Of a stretch of 45,680 bases of DNA, positions 1 through 8,171 are shown in pieces. Position 1 is the first letter of the stretch, and every line of letters begins with the position of its first letter. Source of the stretch: Pseudomonadota bacterium (GTDB lineage: Bacteria; Pseudomonadota; Alphaproteobacteria; Rhizobiales; Tepidamorphaceae). The DNA is taken from the NCBI GenBank assembly GCA_023458595.1, contig JAEWYT010000187.1, positions 1 through 45,680 of the forward strand, in the 5' to 3' direction. The position numbers were made by a program, and so were the translations under genes. Below the pieces are notes generated by a model. It ran no database searches and had not been told where the DNA came from. It worked only from the letters and a program-made list of their open reading frames with translations.

Positions 1-575
1 TAACGCCTGCCGGCCTCATACGAGCCTCGGTGGCCTTACCCCGAACGAGTTTGCAACCCGGTCCCGGAGGGACCACAACGAGAACAGAGTCCAGTCATGA
101 GTGAGGGCAAACTGGGGGCAACGTCAACTGTCACGTAAACAACGCTTGACGACAATGGCTCTCGACGAACTGTGGGATCAGGCCACCACCGTTGCCGAAC
201 GCCATATCCTTATTGCCTCGCTGCGGAACCTGACGAAGCGTCGCGCGGGAGACCAGGTGGGAAATCGAAGCTTGGTAGACGGCGGCATGGACGACAGGAA
301 ACGCTGAGCTGATCCCGGCGATTTAAAGCACCGGGCGTTGTCACGTTAACCTTGCCAAGCCCAGACATGTGGGTTCAATGGGGCATTCTACGCAGAGGCG
401 CACGCCTGCGCCGCTGCGTAACATGGAACGCCGGCAAGGCATGATGCGACTTGGCGAGGTCAATGTGACTATGCCAACTCGGTCACTCCGTAATTTAAAT
501 TCGTTTTCACGATTTTAATTCCCTTGCCTCGATGCATTCGATCCCCTCTAGTGCGTGCACTGGAGGGATTCCACG
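1..575. other. Left-edge stretch without a convincing gene
   Basis: No recognisable protein family is seen on either strand. A 68-codon open frame at 101-307 has no ribosome binding site that I can see and no familiar motif, so I do not call it. The last bases hold a good ribosome binding site (GGAGGG, 562-567) for the gene starting at 576. No tRNA or obvious attachment repeat is visible. The stretch may be decayed DNA inside the accessory region, whose left border lies outside the window. Confidence 0.5.
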
Positions 576-1238
576 ATGAGCCGGCGTCAATCGAATCCGC
601 CAACGCGACGGCCCCGCGGCCGGCCGAAGGGAACGGCCAAGTTCGAGCAGCAAGATCGGCCCCTGCTTGCCGGGTTTGCCGATCTCGTCATCGGTTCGCC
701 TCATGCCAAGCTTGCACCGTTCCTGGCAGAGCATGGTTACGAGCAAAAGGATGTCCGGCGCGCCCAGAAGCGATGGCGCGAGGAGAAGGCGGGACTGTTG
801 AAGGAGGCTCGGCTCCGGGCCGAAGCCTCTCCGCCCGAAAGCCTCTTCGACCTCATAGTCTGGTTTACGAATGGTATCTCGGAGGTCGGTGAAGCGGCGC
901 GTCCCGCACTTGGCAAACTTGCCGCAAGCCTGGAGCGCGCCCGGCGTCGCGTGGCAGCTCGAAAGGAACTGGGCCTCGACTTGGGCCTGCCGCTCGACTT
1001 CGAGGATCTTGCTGCGGTCGACCGGGCGATCCGCCGCTATGAGGAAACTGTCGTGGCCGGGCACGAGCCGGCCGAGTTCAAGCGGCTGGCACTCGATGAG
1101 CTTCCCATCTCGCTCAAGCTCTACGCCGCCGCGTTGATGCTGCATGGACTGAGTGTGCAGGCGGCCGAAGCCGACCGCCAACAAGCTCTGGCTTTTGGCG
1201 GCGAGACGGCGGCAGCATCGCGGGAGCGCGATCGATGA
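576..1238 (+). CDS. Hypothetical DNA-binding protein with AT-hook-like N-terminus, first gene of terminase cassette
   Basis: A protein of 220 residues and no family I can name. The N-terminus is very basic and contains the core RGRPKG, which fits an AT-hook that binds the minor groove. A charged helical region rich in K, R and E follows. ATG 576 is chosen because GGAGGG lies 8 bases upstream; GTG 555 in the same frame lies before that site. The stop overlaps the next start (ATGA, 1235-1238), so it is translationally coupled to the ParB-methyltransferase gene. By position and size it could act as a DNA-recognition partner of the downstream terminase. That role is inference only. Confidence 0.7.
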   Translation: MSRRQSNPPTRRPRGRPKGTAKFEQQDRPLLAGFADLVIGSPHAKLAPFLAEHGYEQKDVRRAQKRWREEKAGLLKEARLRAEASPPESLFDLIVWFTNGISEVGEAARPALGKLAASLERARRRVAARKELGLDLGLPLDFEDLAAVDRAIRRYEETVVAGHEPAEFKRLALDELPISLKLYAAALMLHGLSVQAAEADRQQALAFGGETAAASRERDR

Positions 1239-2671
1239 AGCGCAGACAGGCCAAGCGACCGTCGCCATCAGGTGATCCGATCAAGACCTATGGCGACCGG
1301 ATCGAGTTTATTGCGATCGGCCAACTGAAGCCTTATCCACGCAACGCACGTACGCATTCGAAGAAGCAGATTCGGCAGATCGCCGAGAGCATCGAGCGCT
1401 TCGGATTCACCAATCCGGTTCTCATCGACGACGCCGACATGATCCTGGCCGGCCATGGCCGGGTCGAGGCGGCGAAGCAGCTCGGAATGGACGTAGTTCC
1501 GTGCGTGCGACTGTCGTCGATGAGCGAGACGGAGAAGCGGGCCTATGTTCTCGCCGACAACAAGCTCGCTCTGAATGCCGGCTGGGACGAGGACATTCTG
1601 GCCGGCGAGCTCGAACTGATACGGGAAGATGTCGGCGAGATCGACATCGGTATCACCGGCTTCTCGGTCGCCGAGATCGACACGCTTCTCGACCCGGCAG
1701 AGACCGGGCAGACGCCGCAGGATGATCGCGACGACGAGCTGCCGGAACCGACCTCCCTGGCTGTCAGTCGGGCGGGCGACGTGTGGCAGCTCGGCGAGCA
1801 TCGCCTGGCCTGCGGCGATGCCCGCGACGAGGAGGTCTATCGTGCTCTGATGTCGGCCGGCCGCGGCCGCCGCAAGGTCGAGCTGGCGCAGATGGTCTTC
1901 ACCGATCCGCCGTACAACGTCCGCATCCGCGGCAACGTCAGCAATTCGAACGGCCACCGCGAGTTCGTCATGGCGTCCGGAGAGATGTCGCAGGACGCCT
2001 TCGTCGCGTTCCTGACCTCCTCATTCGAGCGCATGATCGCGTGGAGCACCGACGGCTCGATCCACTTCATCTGCATGGACTGGCGCCATATCGACGAGAT
2101 CAGCGCGGCCGGCCGGGCGGTCTATTCCGAGCTGAAGAACGTGATCGTCTGGGTCAAGGACAATGCCGGGATGGGGAGCTTCTATCGCTCCCGACACGAG
2201 TTGATTTTTGCCTTCAAGAACGGGATCGCAACGCACATCAATGCCTTCGGGCTCGGTCAGGGCGGGCGCTATCGCACGAACGTCTGGAACTACCGCGGCA
2301 TCACCTCCCCGACGAAGGATGCGCGCGAAGCACTGACGCTTCATCCGACGGTCAAGCCGGTCGCCATGGTGGCTGACGCGATCAAGGACTGTTCGCAACG
2401 CGGCGGGATCGTCCTCGACCCGTTCTGCGGCTCGGGCACGATCCTGATCGCCGCACAGAAGGCCGGCCGGCGTGCGCGGGCGATCGAACTCGATCCGCTC
2501 TACTGCGACACGGCCGTTCGGCGCTGGCAACTGTTTGCGAAGGACGACGCGATCCTGGCGGCGACGGGTGAGACCTTTGACGAGATCACGGCCCGTCGCG
2601 GTGCGGAGTTGAACGCTCCGACCGTCGAAGGATCGGCGGTCCGGCGCTCTGTAGGGCGCAAGCTGCCATGA
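1235..2671 (+). CDS. ParB/Srx-domain DNA methyltransferase (beta-class N6-adenine/N4-cytosine type)
   Basis: A 478-residue two-domain protein. Residues about 22-130 form a ParB/sulfiredoxin-like domain with the signature AGHGR (72-76), which in the family binds nucleotide or contacts DNA. Residues about 180-440 are an S-adenosylmethionine-dependent DNA methyltransferase. The catalytic motif DPPY (224-227) comes before the cofactor motif DPFCGSGT (395-402), the order of beta-class enzymes such as CcrM. The HPTVKP element at 370-375 is also typical. It overlaps both neighbours by four bases, so it belongs to one operon with the DUF5681 and terminase genes. Orphan enzymes of this build are common in phages and islands of Alphaproteobacteria. 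No cognate restriction gene is fused to it; a nuclease-like gene lies 2 kb downstream. The recognition sequence cannot be read from the protein. Confidence 0.9.
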   Translation: MKRRQAKRPSPSGDPIKTYGDRIEFIAIGQLKPYPRNARTHSKKQIRQIAESIERFGFTNPVLIDDADMILAGHGRVEAAKQLGMDVVPCVRLSSMSETEKRAYVLADNKLALNAGWDEDILAGELELIREDVGEIDIGITGFSVAEIDTLLDPAETGQTPQDDRDDELPEPTSLAVSRAGDVWQLGEHRLACGDARDEEVYRALMSAGRGRRKVELAQMVFTDPPYNVRIRGNVSNSNGHREFVMASGEMSQDAFVAFLTSSFERMIAWSTDGSIHFICMDWRHIDEISAAGRAVYSELKNVIVWVKDNAGMGSFYRSRHELIFAFKNGIATHINAFGLGQGGRYRTNVWNYRGITSPTKDAREALTLHPTVKPVAMVADAIKDCSQRGGIVLDPFCGSGTILIAAQKAGRRARAIELDPLYCDTAVRRWQLFAKDDAILAATGETFDEITARRGAELNAPTVEGSAVRRSVGRKLP

Positions 2672-3096
2672 GCGACGACGATCGGCGGAAGAATGGCGAT
2701 GACGCCTATACGGTCGGCTATCGCAAGCCGCCGGCCCATAGCCGGTTCAAGCCTGGCCAGTCGGGCAATCCGAAGGGCAAGAAGAAGGGCAACAAGAGCT
2801 TCAAGGCGACCGTCGGGTCGATCTTCAGCGAGAAGATCAAGGTCCAGACGCCGCGCGGCACCAAAACAATGTCCAAGCTCGAGGCGCTCGTTCGTACCAA
2901 CATGAACAACGCTCTACAGGGGGACCCCAAGGCCATCGATCAGGTGCTCAAGATGGCGCGCGAAGCGGGGCTGGTGAATGAGATCGCGGAAACGCTCGAC
3001 GCGCTCACGATGCAAGAGCTGACCGAGGAGGACAAGGCAATCCTCGAGCGCTTCGGCGGCCGGCAAACGAAGCGTCGCCCGCGCCGGGAGCGGTGA
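2668..3096 (+). CDS. DUF5681 domain protein
   Basis: A protein of 142 residues. The N-terminal third carries the DUF5681 pattern: G-Y-x-K-P-P, then RFKPGQSGNPKG (about residues 28-39), then a lysine-rich run. The rest is helical and acidic towards the end, and finishes in a basic tail. DUF5681 proteins are small, of unknown function, and usually sit next to terminase genes. The basic N-terminus suggests contact with DNA. The gene overlaps the methyltransferase by four bases and its stop codon abuts the terminase ATG, so the genes are read together. Its place directly before a large terminase is where phages often keep the small terminase subunit, so a DNA-recognition role is reasonable but unproven. 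Confidence 0.85.
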   Translation: MSDDDRRKNGDDAYTVGYRKPPAHSRFKPGQSGNPKGKKKGNKSFKATVGSIFSEKIKVQTPRGTKTMSKLEALVRTNMNNALQGDPKAIDQVLKMAREAGLVNEIAETLDALTMQELTEEDKAILERFGGRQTKRRPRRER

Positions 3097-4542
3097 ATGA
3101 GCAACGACCTGCCGGTCGCAGACGCAGAGCCGACGAATGCCGAGGATGACGCCCGCCTTCTCCAGGCGATCCTGCGACAGGATATGGGCGCCTTCGCCGA
3201 GCGGTGCTTCTATGACGTGGCGGGCGGCAACCGGTACGTCCACAACTGGCATCTGGACGCCTTGGCCTACCACCTGACCAAGGTCGCGGACGGCCGATGC
3301 AAGCGGCTCGTCATCACGCTGCCGCCGCGCAGTCTTAAGTCGCTCTACGCGTCAATTGCATTCCCGGCATGGGTGCTCGGCCACGATCCGCACCGGCGCA
3401 TCGTCTGCGTGTCATACGGCCGCAACCTGACCACGGCCCATGCCAACGGCTTCCGCAGCATCGTGCGGACGCCGTGGTACAGGGCACTGTTCCCGCTGAT
3501 GCGGATCGACCCACGCAAGGACACGGAAGACGAAGTCCGCACCACGCGCGGAGGGTTCCGGCTGGCGGCGACGGTCGGCGGCGCCCTGACCGGACGTGGT
3601 GGTTCTATCGTCGTAATCGACGATGCCATGAAGGCAGACGACGCGAGATCCGAAACGCTTCGCAACAACGTCAACAGCTGGTTCGACGAGACCCTGCTTT
3701 CGCGTCTCGACGACAAGCGCAGCGACGCCATCATCCTCGTTATGCAGCGCCTCCACGTCGACGATCTAGTCGGACACGTCTTGAAGGCAGGTGGCTGGAC
3801 GCATCTCAATCTCTCGGCGATCGCCGCCGAAGACGTGCGAGTACCGATCGGCGACGGCCGCTTCCATCACCGTTCGGCCGGCGACCTGCTGCACCCGGAG
3901 CGCGAGCCGCTGAGCGTCCTGGACGAACTACGCGCCGGGATGGGTTCGGCTACCTTCTCGGCGCAATATTTGCAGGAGCCAGTGCCGGCCGGCGGCAATC
4001 TCGTTCAGTGGGAGTGGTTCGGAACGTGGACGCAGTTGCCGGAGAAGAACGACTACCTGACGAAGATCGTACAGAGCTGGGATACCGCTTCCAAGGCAAC
4101 CGAGCTCAACGACTACTCGGTCGGCATTACCGCCCTTATCAGGAAGGACGCCATCTACATTCTGGACGTCGTCCGGGCCCGCCTCGAATATCCGGCACTC
4201 AAGAAGCGGATCGTCACCGAGAAAAAGCGCTGGAAGGCCAACATCGTCCTCATCGAAGACAAGGGATCCGGCCAGAGCCTCATCCAGGACCTGCGCTCCG
4301 ACCGGGTATTCGCCAAGGCTATTTCGCCCGAAGGCGACAAGGTCGTACGCATGTCCTATTGCACCGCGCCGATCGAATCCGGTGCGGTCCTTCTTCCGCA
4401 ATCGGCCTCCTGGCTCGACGAGTTCCGCACCGAACTCCTCGCATTCCCGAATGGCGTACACGACGACCAAGTCGACGCGCTCTCGCAGCTCATCAACTGG
4501 ACCAGGAAGAAATCGACGTACACGCTGGATTGGGTGAGCTAA
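3097..4542 (+). CDS. Phage-type terminase large subunit (ATPase plus RNase H-like nuclease)
   Basis: A protein of 481 residues, normal length for TerL. The N-terminal ATPase half shows a Walker A-like loop, PPRSLKS (76-82), and a Walker B strand ending IVVIDD (171-176). The C-terminal half shows the three acidic positions of the RNase H-like nuclease: D329 in QSWDT, E387 in LIEDK, and the D457/D460 cluster in HDDQVDAL. TerL proteins pump DNA into a procapsid and cut it. Here no portal, capsid, protease or tail gene follows, so the protein is either the relic of a phage, part of a satellite that borrows capsids, or has been adopted for another role. The reading frame is complete and the motifs look intact, which argues against simple decay. 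It is the last gene of the coupled cassette. Confidence 0.9.
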   Translation: MSNDLPVADAEPTNAEDDARLLQAILRQDMGAFAERCFYDVAGGNRYVHNWHLDALAYHLTKVADGRCKRLVITLPPRSLKSLYASIAFPAWVLGHDPHRRIVCVSYGRNLTTAHANGFRSIVRTPWYRALFPLMRIDPRKDTEDEVRTTRGGFRLAATVGGALTGRGGSIVVIDDAMKADDARSETLRNNVNSWFDETLLSRLDDKRSDAIILVMQRLHVDDLVGHVLKAGGWTHLNLSAIAAEDVRVPIGDGRFHHRSAGDLLHPEREPLSVLDELRAGMGSATFSAQYLQEPVPAGGNLVQWEWFGTWTQLPEKNDYLTKIVQSWDTASKATELNDYSVGITALIRKDAIYILDVVRARLEYPALKKRIVTEKKRWKANIVLIEDKGSGQSLIQDLRSDRVFAKAISPEGDKVVRMSYCTAPIESGAVLLPQSASWLDEFRTELLAFPNGVHDDQVDALSQLINWTRKKSTYTLDWVS

Positions 4543-4630
4543 GGCCAATGTTGGTTTGCGCCCCACGTTGATGCGCCAGCACAGCCAAGCAGGAGTCGTT
4601 TTCTTGTGAAACGGCGGCTACAATACTTCC

Positions 4631-5479
4631 ATGAAACAGGAGACGTTCTTGGATAGGCCAATCCGGAGCCGGGCACATTCTGGGCTCCGGAACGCTTTCG
4701 TTCATCTGCGGCCCGATATCGCAATTGACTACAAGGGCTATGTTGCCGATTTCCGTGATACTCTTCTGCCGCTCGTCGAGACCGACGATTTCGCGGCGGA
4801 TCTCAGCGCCGGCGATGGTAACGAACTGCAGGCCAAGTTCCGTGCCGTTCATTCGTCGTCGGGTCTAGCCGTGAACTGCTTCGCGCCGTTTCGCCGCCGG
4901 ATCGCCGATCTGACCTTGCCGATATATGGCCCGTTCGAGCAGCTCGAGTTCGAGCAGAAATGCCCGACCGGTCTTCGCGGCGGCCGGGCCCCGAACCTCG
5001 ACGTCCTCGTCTCCGGCGAATGCGGCGTCGTCGGTATCGAGTCCAAACTGACGGAATACCTCTCGGCCCGTCGCGCCACATTCTCTCCCGCATATGCGGA
5101 ACAGGTCCGCGATGCGCGGCGCGAACAAGGCTATTTCCGCGAGATGCTCCGCCTTACTGATGCGCCTGACAGCTACACCTGGCTCGACGCGGCACAGCTG
5201 ATCAAGCACGCCTTCGGTCTGACCCGGACGTTCGGTGACCGGCCCGTGACGATGTTCTACCTCTATTGGGAACCAGCCAACCCGGACACCAGTCCTGAAT
5301 TCGCAGCGCACCGACAAGAGATTGCGTCGTTCGCCGAACGGGTGGCGGGATCGACACCGGAGTTCCGGGCGATGAGTTATCCGGAACTCTGGCGGTTCTG
5401 GCGCGAGGCCGCGTCCGAACCTGAATGGCTTACCGGCCACCTCGATCAGCTGTCCGCTCGGTACCTGATCAAGATCTAG
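4631..5479 (+). CDS. Putative PD-(D/E)XK-type nuclease (possible restriction endonuclease)
   Basis: A protein of 282 residues. A nuclease-like core is visible around residues 120-140: strand NLDVLV with D124, then VVGIESKL with E137 and K139, separated as in PD-(D/E)XK enzymes. An earlier segment with E65, KF (69-70), HSS and an N around residue 82 resembles the group annotated as PGN_0703-type putative restriction enzymes; that match is from memory and uncertain. Many conserved-looking aromatic residues follow (FYLYWEP, about 210). The start at 4631 lies 88 bases after the terminase stop, on the same strand. It could partner the methyltransferase at 1235 as a restriction activity, defend the element, or be an unrelated cargo gene. 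No membrane segment or signal peptide is seen. Confidence 0.65.
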   Translation: MKQETFLDRPIRSRAHSGLRNAFVHLRPDIAIDYKGYVADFRDTLLPLVETDDFAADLSAGDGNELQAKFRAVHSSSGLAVNCFAPFRRRIADLTLPIYGPFEQLEFEQKCPTGLRGGRAPNLDVLVSGECGVVGIESKLTEYLSARRATFSPAYAEQVRDARREQGYFREMLRLTDAPDSYTWLDAAQLIKHAFGLTRTFGDRPVTMFYLYWEPANPDTSPEFAAHRQEIASFAERVAGSTPEFRAMSYPELWRFWREAASEPEWLTGHLDQLSARYLIKI

Positions 5480-5658
5480 CAACGTCAGGAGGCGCGGCTC
5501 GGCGCGAGCGCACACGAGGATTTTGTTTCGAAGACGACACTTGACGGCAAGAACTCGCGACCACGTATGGGATTAGACCGCCACGGTAACCGATCGACAA
5601 CAACGCGAGTGACCGCTGATCTGAGTAGGGGCGTTGTCGCGCCAGGTAAAATGCAGGC

Positions 5659-5684
5659 CATTCCCACGCTCTCGCGTGGGAATG
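5659..5684. promoter_or_regulatory. Perfect 10-bp stem-loop upstream of the orphan gene
   Basis: CATTCCCACG (5659-5668) and CGTGGGAATG (5675-5684) are exact inverted repeats around a six-base loop. The repeat ends 13 bases before the ATG at 5698. It has no following T-run, so it does not look like a terminator. It could be an operator for a dimeric regulator or an RNA hairpin affecting translation of the next gene. Confidence 0.55.
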
Positions 5685-5697
5685 ATCAACCAAGTGT

Positions 5698-6267
5698 ATG
5701 CCAGAAGTTGATATGGATAACGAGAAGCTGGTTTTTATTCGGAACGAGCCAGCCACGAACATGGGTGAGAGACGCGCAATGGTGGACTACGGGACGCCAA
5801 ACCCCGATTTGCTCGAAAGAATAAGAGATGCCTCTGATGACGAGCTGAGTCGCTACCTTGAGAACGCGAAAGCGAAGCTTCCAGCCGCGCAGTGGCTCGT
5901 TGATGCTGTCGTCACCGAACAGTTCAACAGAGGCGGCCTTCGAAATATGAATGCCAATACCGTTCGCGATATCATTCTGCGATACGCCCGGCAGGGCGTG
6001 ACCTGCACCTACAAGACAATAGCTAATGAATTAGGAATAGAGTGGAATCAGGCTCACCGGCGGATGCCTGTCATTCTGGGGCAGGTTTCGGAGCTTGAGC
6101 ACCAAGCAGGCCGACCTCTGCTAACAGCAATTGTAGTTTCACAGAGCGGCAGATGCGGCAACGGCTTCTTCGAGATGGTCCGCCGCAATGGTGTTCATTT
6201 TGTGGATGAACGCAAGTTCGAACTCGAAGAACAGCAGAGGGTTTTCGAATTCTGGGCCTCACAGTGA
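5698..6267 (+). CDS. Hypothetical protein with helix-turn-helix-like segment
   Basis: A protein of 189 residues and unknown function. Residues about 85-125 (YARQGVTCTYKTIANELGI followed by a helix) look like a winged helix-turn-helix. The C-terminal part has the run RPLLTAIVVSQSGRCGNGFFE, of a kind seen in other small uncharacterised proteins (P-L-L/S-A-I-V-V then G-x-G-F-F). The start is uncertain: ATG 5698 has no clear ribosome site, while ATG 5713 has AGAAG four bases upstream. The gene is less GC-rich than its neighbours. It ends four bases before an IS3 fragment, so its C-terminus may have been altered by insertion, though the frame closes cleanly. Confidence 0.6.
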   Translation: MPEVDMDNEKLVFIRNEPATNMGERRAMVDYGTPNPDLLERIRDASDDELSRYLENAKAKLPAAQWLVDAVVTEQFNRGGLRNMNANTVRDIILRYARQGVTCTYKTIANELGIEWNQAHRRMPVILGQVSELEHQAGRPLLTAIVVSQSGRCGNGFFEMVRRNGVHFVDERKFELEEQQRVFEFWASQ

Positions 6268-6270
6268 CGA

Positions 6271-6333
6271 TAAGGCCGCTTCCTGCTCGCGCGTGTTGGC
6301 AATGATCTGTTCTTCCGAGAATCTCGATCGATT
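6271..6333 (-). pseudogene. IS3-family orfA N-terminal remnant
   Basis: Read on the minus strand from 6333 this encodes NRSRFSEEQIIANTREQEAAL, which matches the conserved start of many IS3-family OrfA proteins (usual form SRFSEEQI followed by LREQEAG). Only about 21 codons survive. The fragment abuts the stop codon of the preceding gene and is followed by unrelated sequence, so it is a dead scrap. Confidence 0.65.
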
Positions 6334-6372
6334 CCTGGTCCGGTCTTTCGGTTGGCCGGACTCCCGTTCAGC

Positions 6373-6688
6373 GCGGCCATGAATCAGGGGGTAACGTCAC
6401 CGGCACCCTGTCAAAACCGCCGCCTGATCCTGTCGCCTTCAAGGGGCGCACTCCAATCGGCGTCCAATTTTGACCCCCTTGTATTGCGCGACGGTGAGCG
6501 CCCGACTGGGTGGAGCTGGTCGGGGTTACGCAGCCCGGTCGGGCGCGGCTGATTGGCTTTTCGGCTTTAGCTTTGAGAGCGGTTCTTGAAGCGCCAGGAT
6601 TCGTTGCCGGTCTCTCGATGATCTCGCAGTGATGGGTGAGCCGGTCGAGCAGCGCCGCGGCCTCCAGTATCTGTTCCGCCAACAGCTT
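6373..6688 (-). mobile_element. IS21-family remnant: istB C-terminus and terminal region
   Basis: On the minus strand from 6685 the sequence encodes AEQILEAAALLDRLTHHCEIIE, the C-terminal signature of IS21-family IstB helper ATPases. The normal ending TGNESWRFKNRSQS followed by TAA (6567-6569) is present but shifted: a GA pair is duplicated at the ATCGAGAGACC step, breaking the frame. The noncoding tail to about 6373 has the GGGGGTCAAAATTGGAC type of terminal sequence of IS21 elements. The 5' part of istB and all of istA are missing. The remnant abuts the stop codon of the MmgE/PrpD gene, so an IS21 element or its deletion formed this junction. Confidence 0.75.
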
Positions 6689-8128
6689 CTACAAATATTT
6701 ATTTAATTCAACAATATTAATATCATTCGAAAAAATAATTATTTCTTCAATATTTTTAATTTCCTCTGGTGACTTTACCAATGCTGCGTTCTCGCGAAAT
6801 TTTTGTTTCAGTTCTGCATTTAAAATTGGCCGATCGGGATGACCACGATTAACCTTCACGCGCTCGGCAAACACAGAGCCATCTACCATAGATACGCAAA
6901 CCTTACCTGGTGACGCCCCTCTAGAGCTTTCGTCCTCCTCAACTGAGTAAAAAACTAACCGTGATAGAGCCAATATATCTGGATCCTCTAGTGCATCGCT
7001 ATCGAGTTCCGCGACAGTCATGCGCCCGCGGAGCAGTGCACCAGCAACAACGAATGGTAGACTAAATTGAGCGTCATTGGCCGTTCGCGGGGCCTTTTTG
7101 CTTTCTAGCGGTTCACAAATATATTGGACGACCGCTTTAGGAACGCAAACATGAATCGACACAATATCGTCCGGGACGATCCTGCTGTGCAATAGGATCG
7201 CCGCTTCGATGCAACTGTGAGTGTAGATACAGGTTGGAAAGGGCTTCAGCGCCACATCTTCAACCGCCCATCTGGTACCCAGGCCGTCAGTCGCCTTATT
7301 GATATCGCAGTCCTCTGCACCAGAACCCAACATCGTGCGATAAAGACCATGCCGTCCCGTATATGGCCTGCGGTTTCCGACGAAACCTTGCTTGGCAAGG
7401 GCCGCCGCGGTGAGGCCGGAACCAGCAGCCCACCCCGCACATAGTGACTTGTTCCAGGCGCCGTCCTCCAGAAACTCCAAGGTGCCCGACGCCATCGACA
7501 GTACAATGCCCTGGGCCGTCGCGATCTCACTTTCCGATAAGCCCATCAACATGCCGGCCGCAATTGCCGCACCGAAAGCTCCTGCGACACCGGTCGGATA
7601 GTATCCGGCACGATGAAACAATCGATGCGCAACAGCCCCTACCCTTGCCGCGACATCGACGCCCACAACAAAAGCGTCGAGCGCGGCAGCGCCCCCAGAT
7701 ACGCCCGAAGCGGCAGCCGACAGCACCGCCGGCAACACCACCGCGGTCGGATGAACTGCGCCTTCTAGATGCGTGTCATCGTAATCCAGGCCGTGGCAAA
7801 GAATGCCATTCATGACTGCCGCATCCCGTGGAGAGAGCGTTTCGGCCATCCCGATTATGGGCGTTTCGCCCGAGCTTCCGACAGGGGCCATTGCCGCTAG
7901 ACTTCGCCGGGCAAACTCGAAACGCCCCGAAGCCAGAGCGATCCCAATGCCATCCAGGATCAGGTAAGAGGCGCGGGTACGAACCCTTTCCGGAATTGCG
8001 CTTTCGTCGATCGATGCGGCAAAGCTGGCGAACGACAGACCGGGGTCTTCAACATCGTCAAACATCCTCGAGCGCGCCTTTTCCAGCCGACCGACACATC
8101 CCCGCCCGGGCAAACGCCCCACCTTCAT
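6689..8128 (-). CDS. MmgE/PrpD family protein
   Basis: About 479 residues, normal length for the MmgE/PrpD fold, which includes 2-methylcitrate dehydratase and cis-aconitate decarboxylase. The substrate is not predictable. Family features visible: an early SFASFAASI motif, ILDGIGIALAS, the G-x-x-CHGLDYDDTH segment, HPTAVVLPAVL, and the KPFPTCIYTHSCIEAAI region. ATG 8065 (giving MFDDVEDPG) is an alternative start closer to family length. It is the last gene of the leftward transporter/catabolic operon, 43 bases after the hydrolase. The final 45 codons are strikingly AT-rich compared with the rest, yet still look like a normal MmgE ending (INIVELNKYL). The gene stops right against the IS21 remnant. 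Confidence 0.85.
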   Translation of the reverse strand: MKVGRLPGRGCVGRLEKARSRMFDDVEDPGLSFASFAASIDESAIPERVRTRASYLILDGIGIALASGRFEFARRSLAAMAPVGSSGETPIIGMAETLSPRDAAVMNGILCHGLDYDDTHLEGAVHPTAVVLPAVLSAAASGVSGGAAALDAFVVGVDVAARVGAVAHRLFHRAGYYPTGVAGAFGAAIAAGMLMGLSESEIATAQGIVLSMASGTLEFLEDGAWNKSLCAGWAAGSGLTAAALAKQGFVGNRRPYTGRHGLYRTMLGSGAEDCDINKATDGLGTRWAVEDVALKPFPTCIYTHSCIEAAILLHSRIVPDDIVSIHVCVPKAVVQYICEPLESKKAPRTANDAQFSLPFVVAGALLRGRMTVAELDSDALEDPDILALSRLVFYSVEEDESSRGASPGKVCVSMVDGSVFAERVKVNRGHPDRPILNAELKQKFRENAALVKSPEEIKNIEEIIIFSNDINIVELNKYL

Positions 8129-8171
8129 TCAACTCGCCGGCGTGTCAGACATCACGCCGGCCGACGCGCCG

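Noticed and set aside
101..307. 68-codon frame near the left edge
   Set aside because: No ribosome binding site, no family signature and unremarkable codon use.
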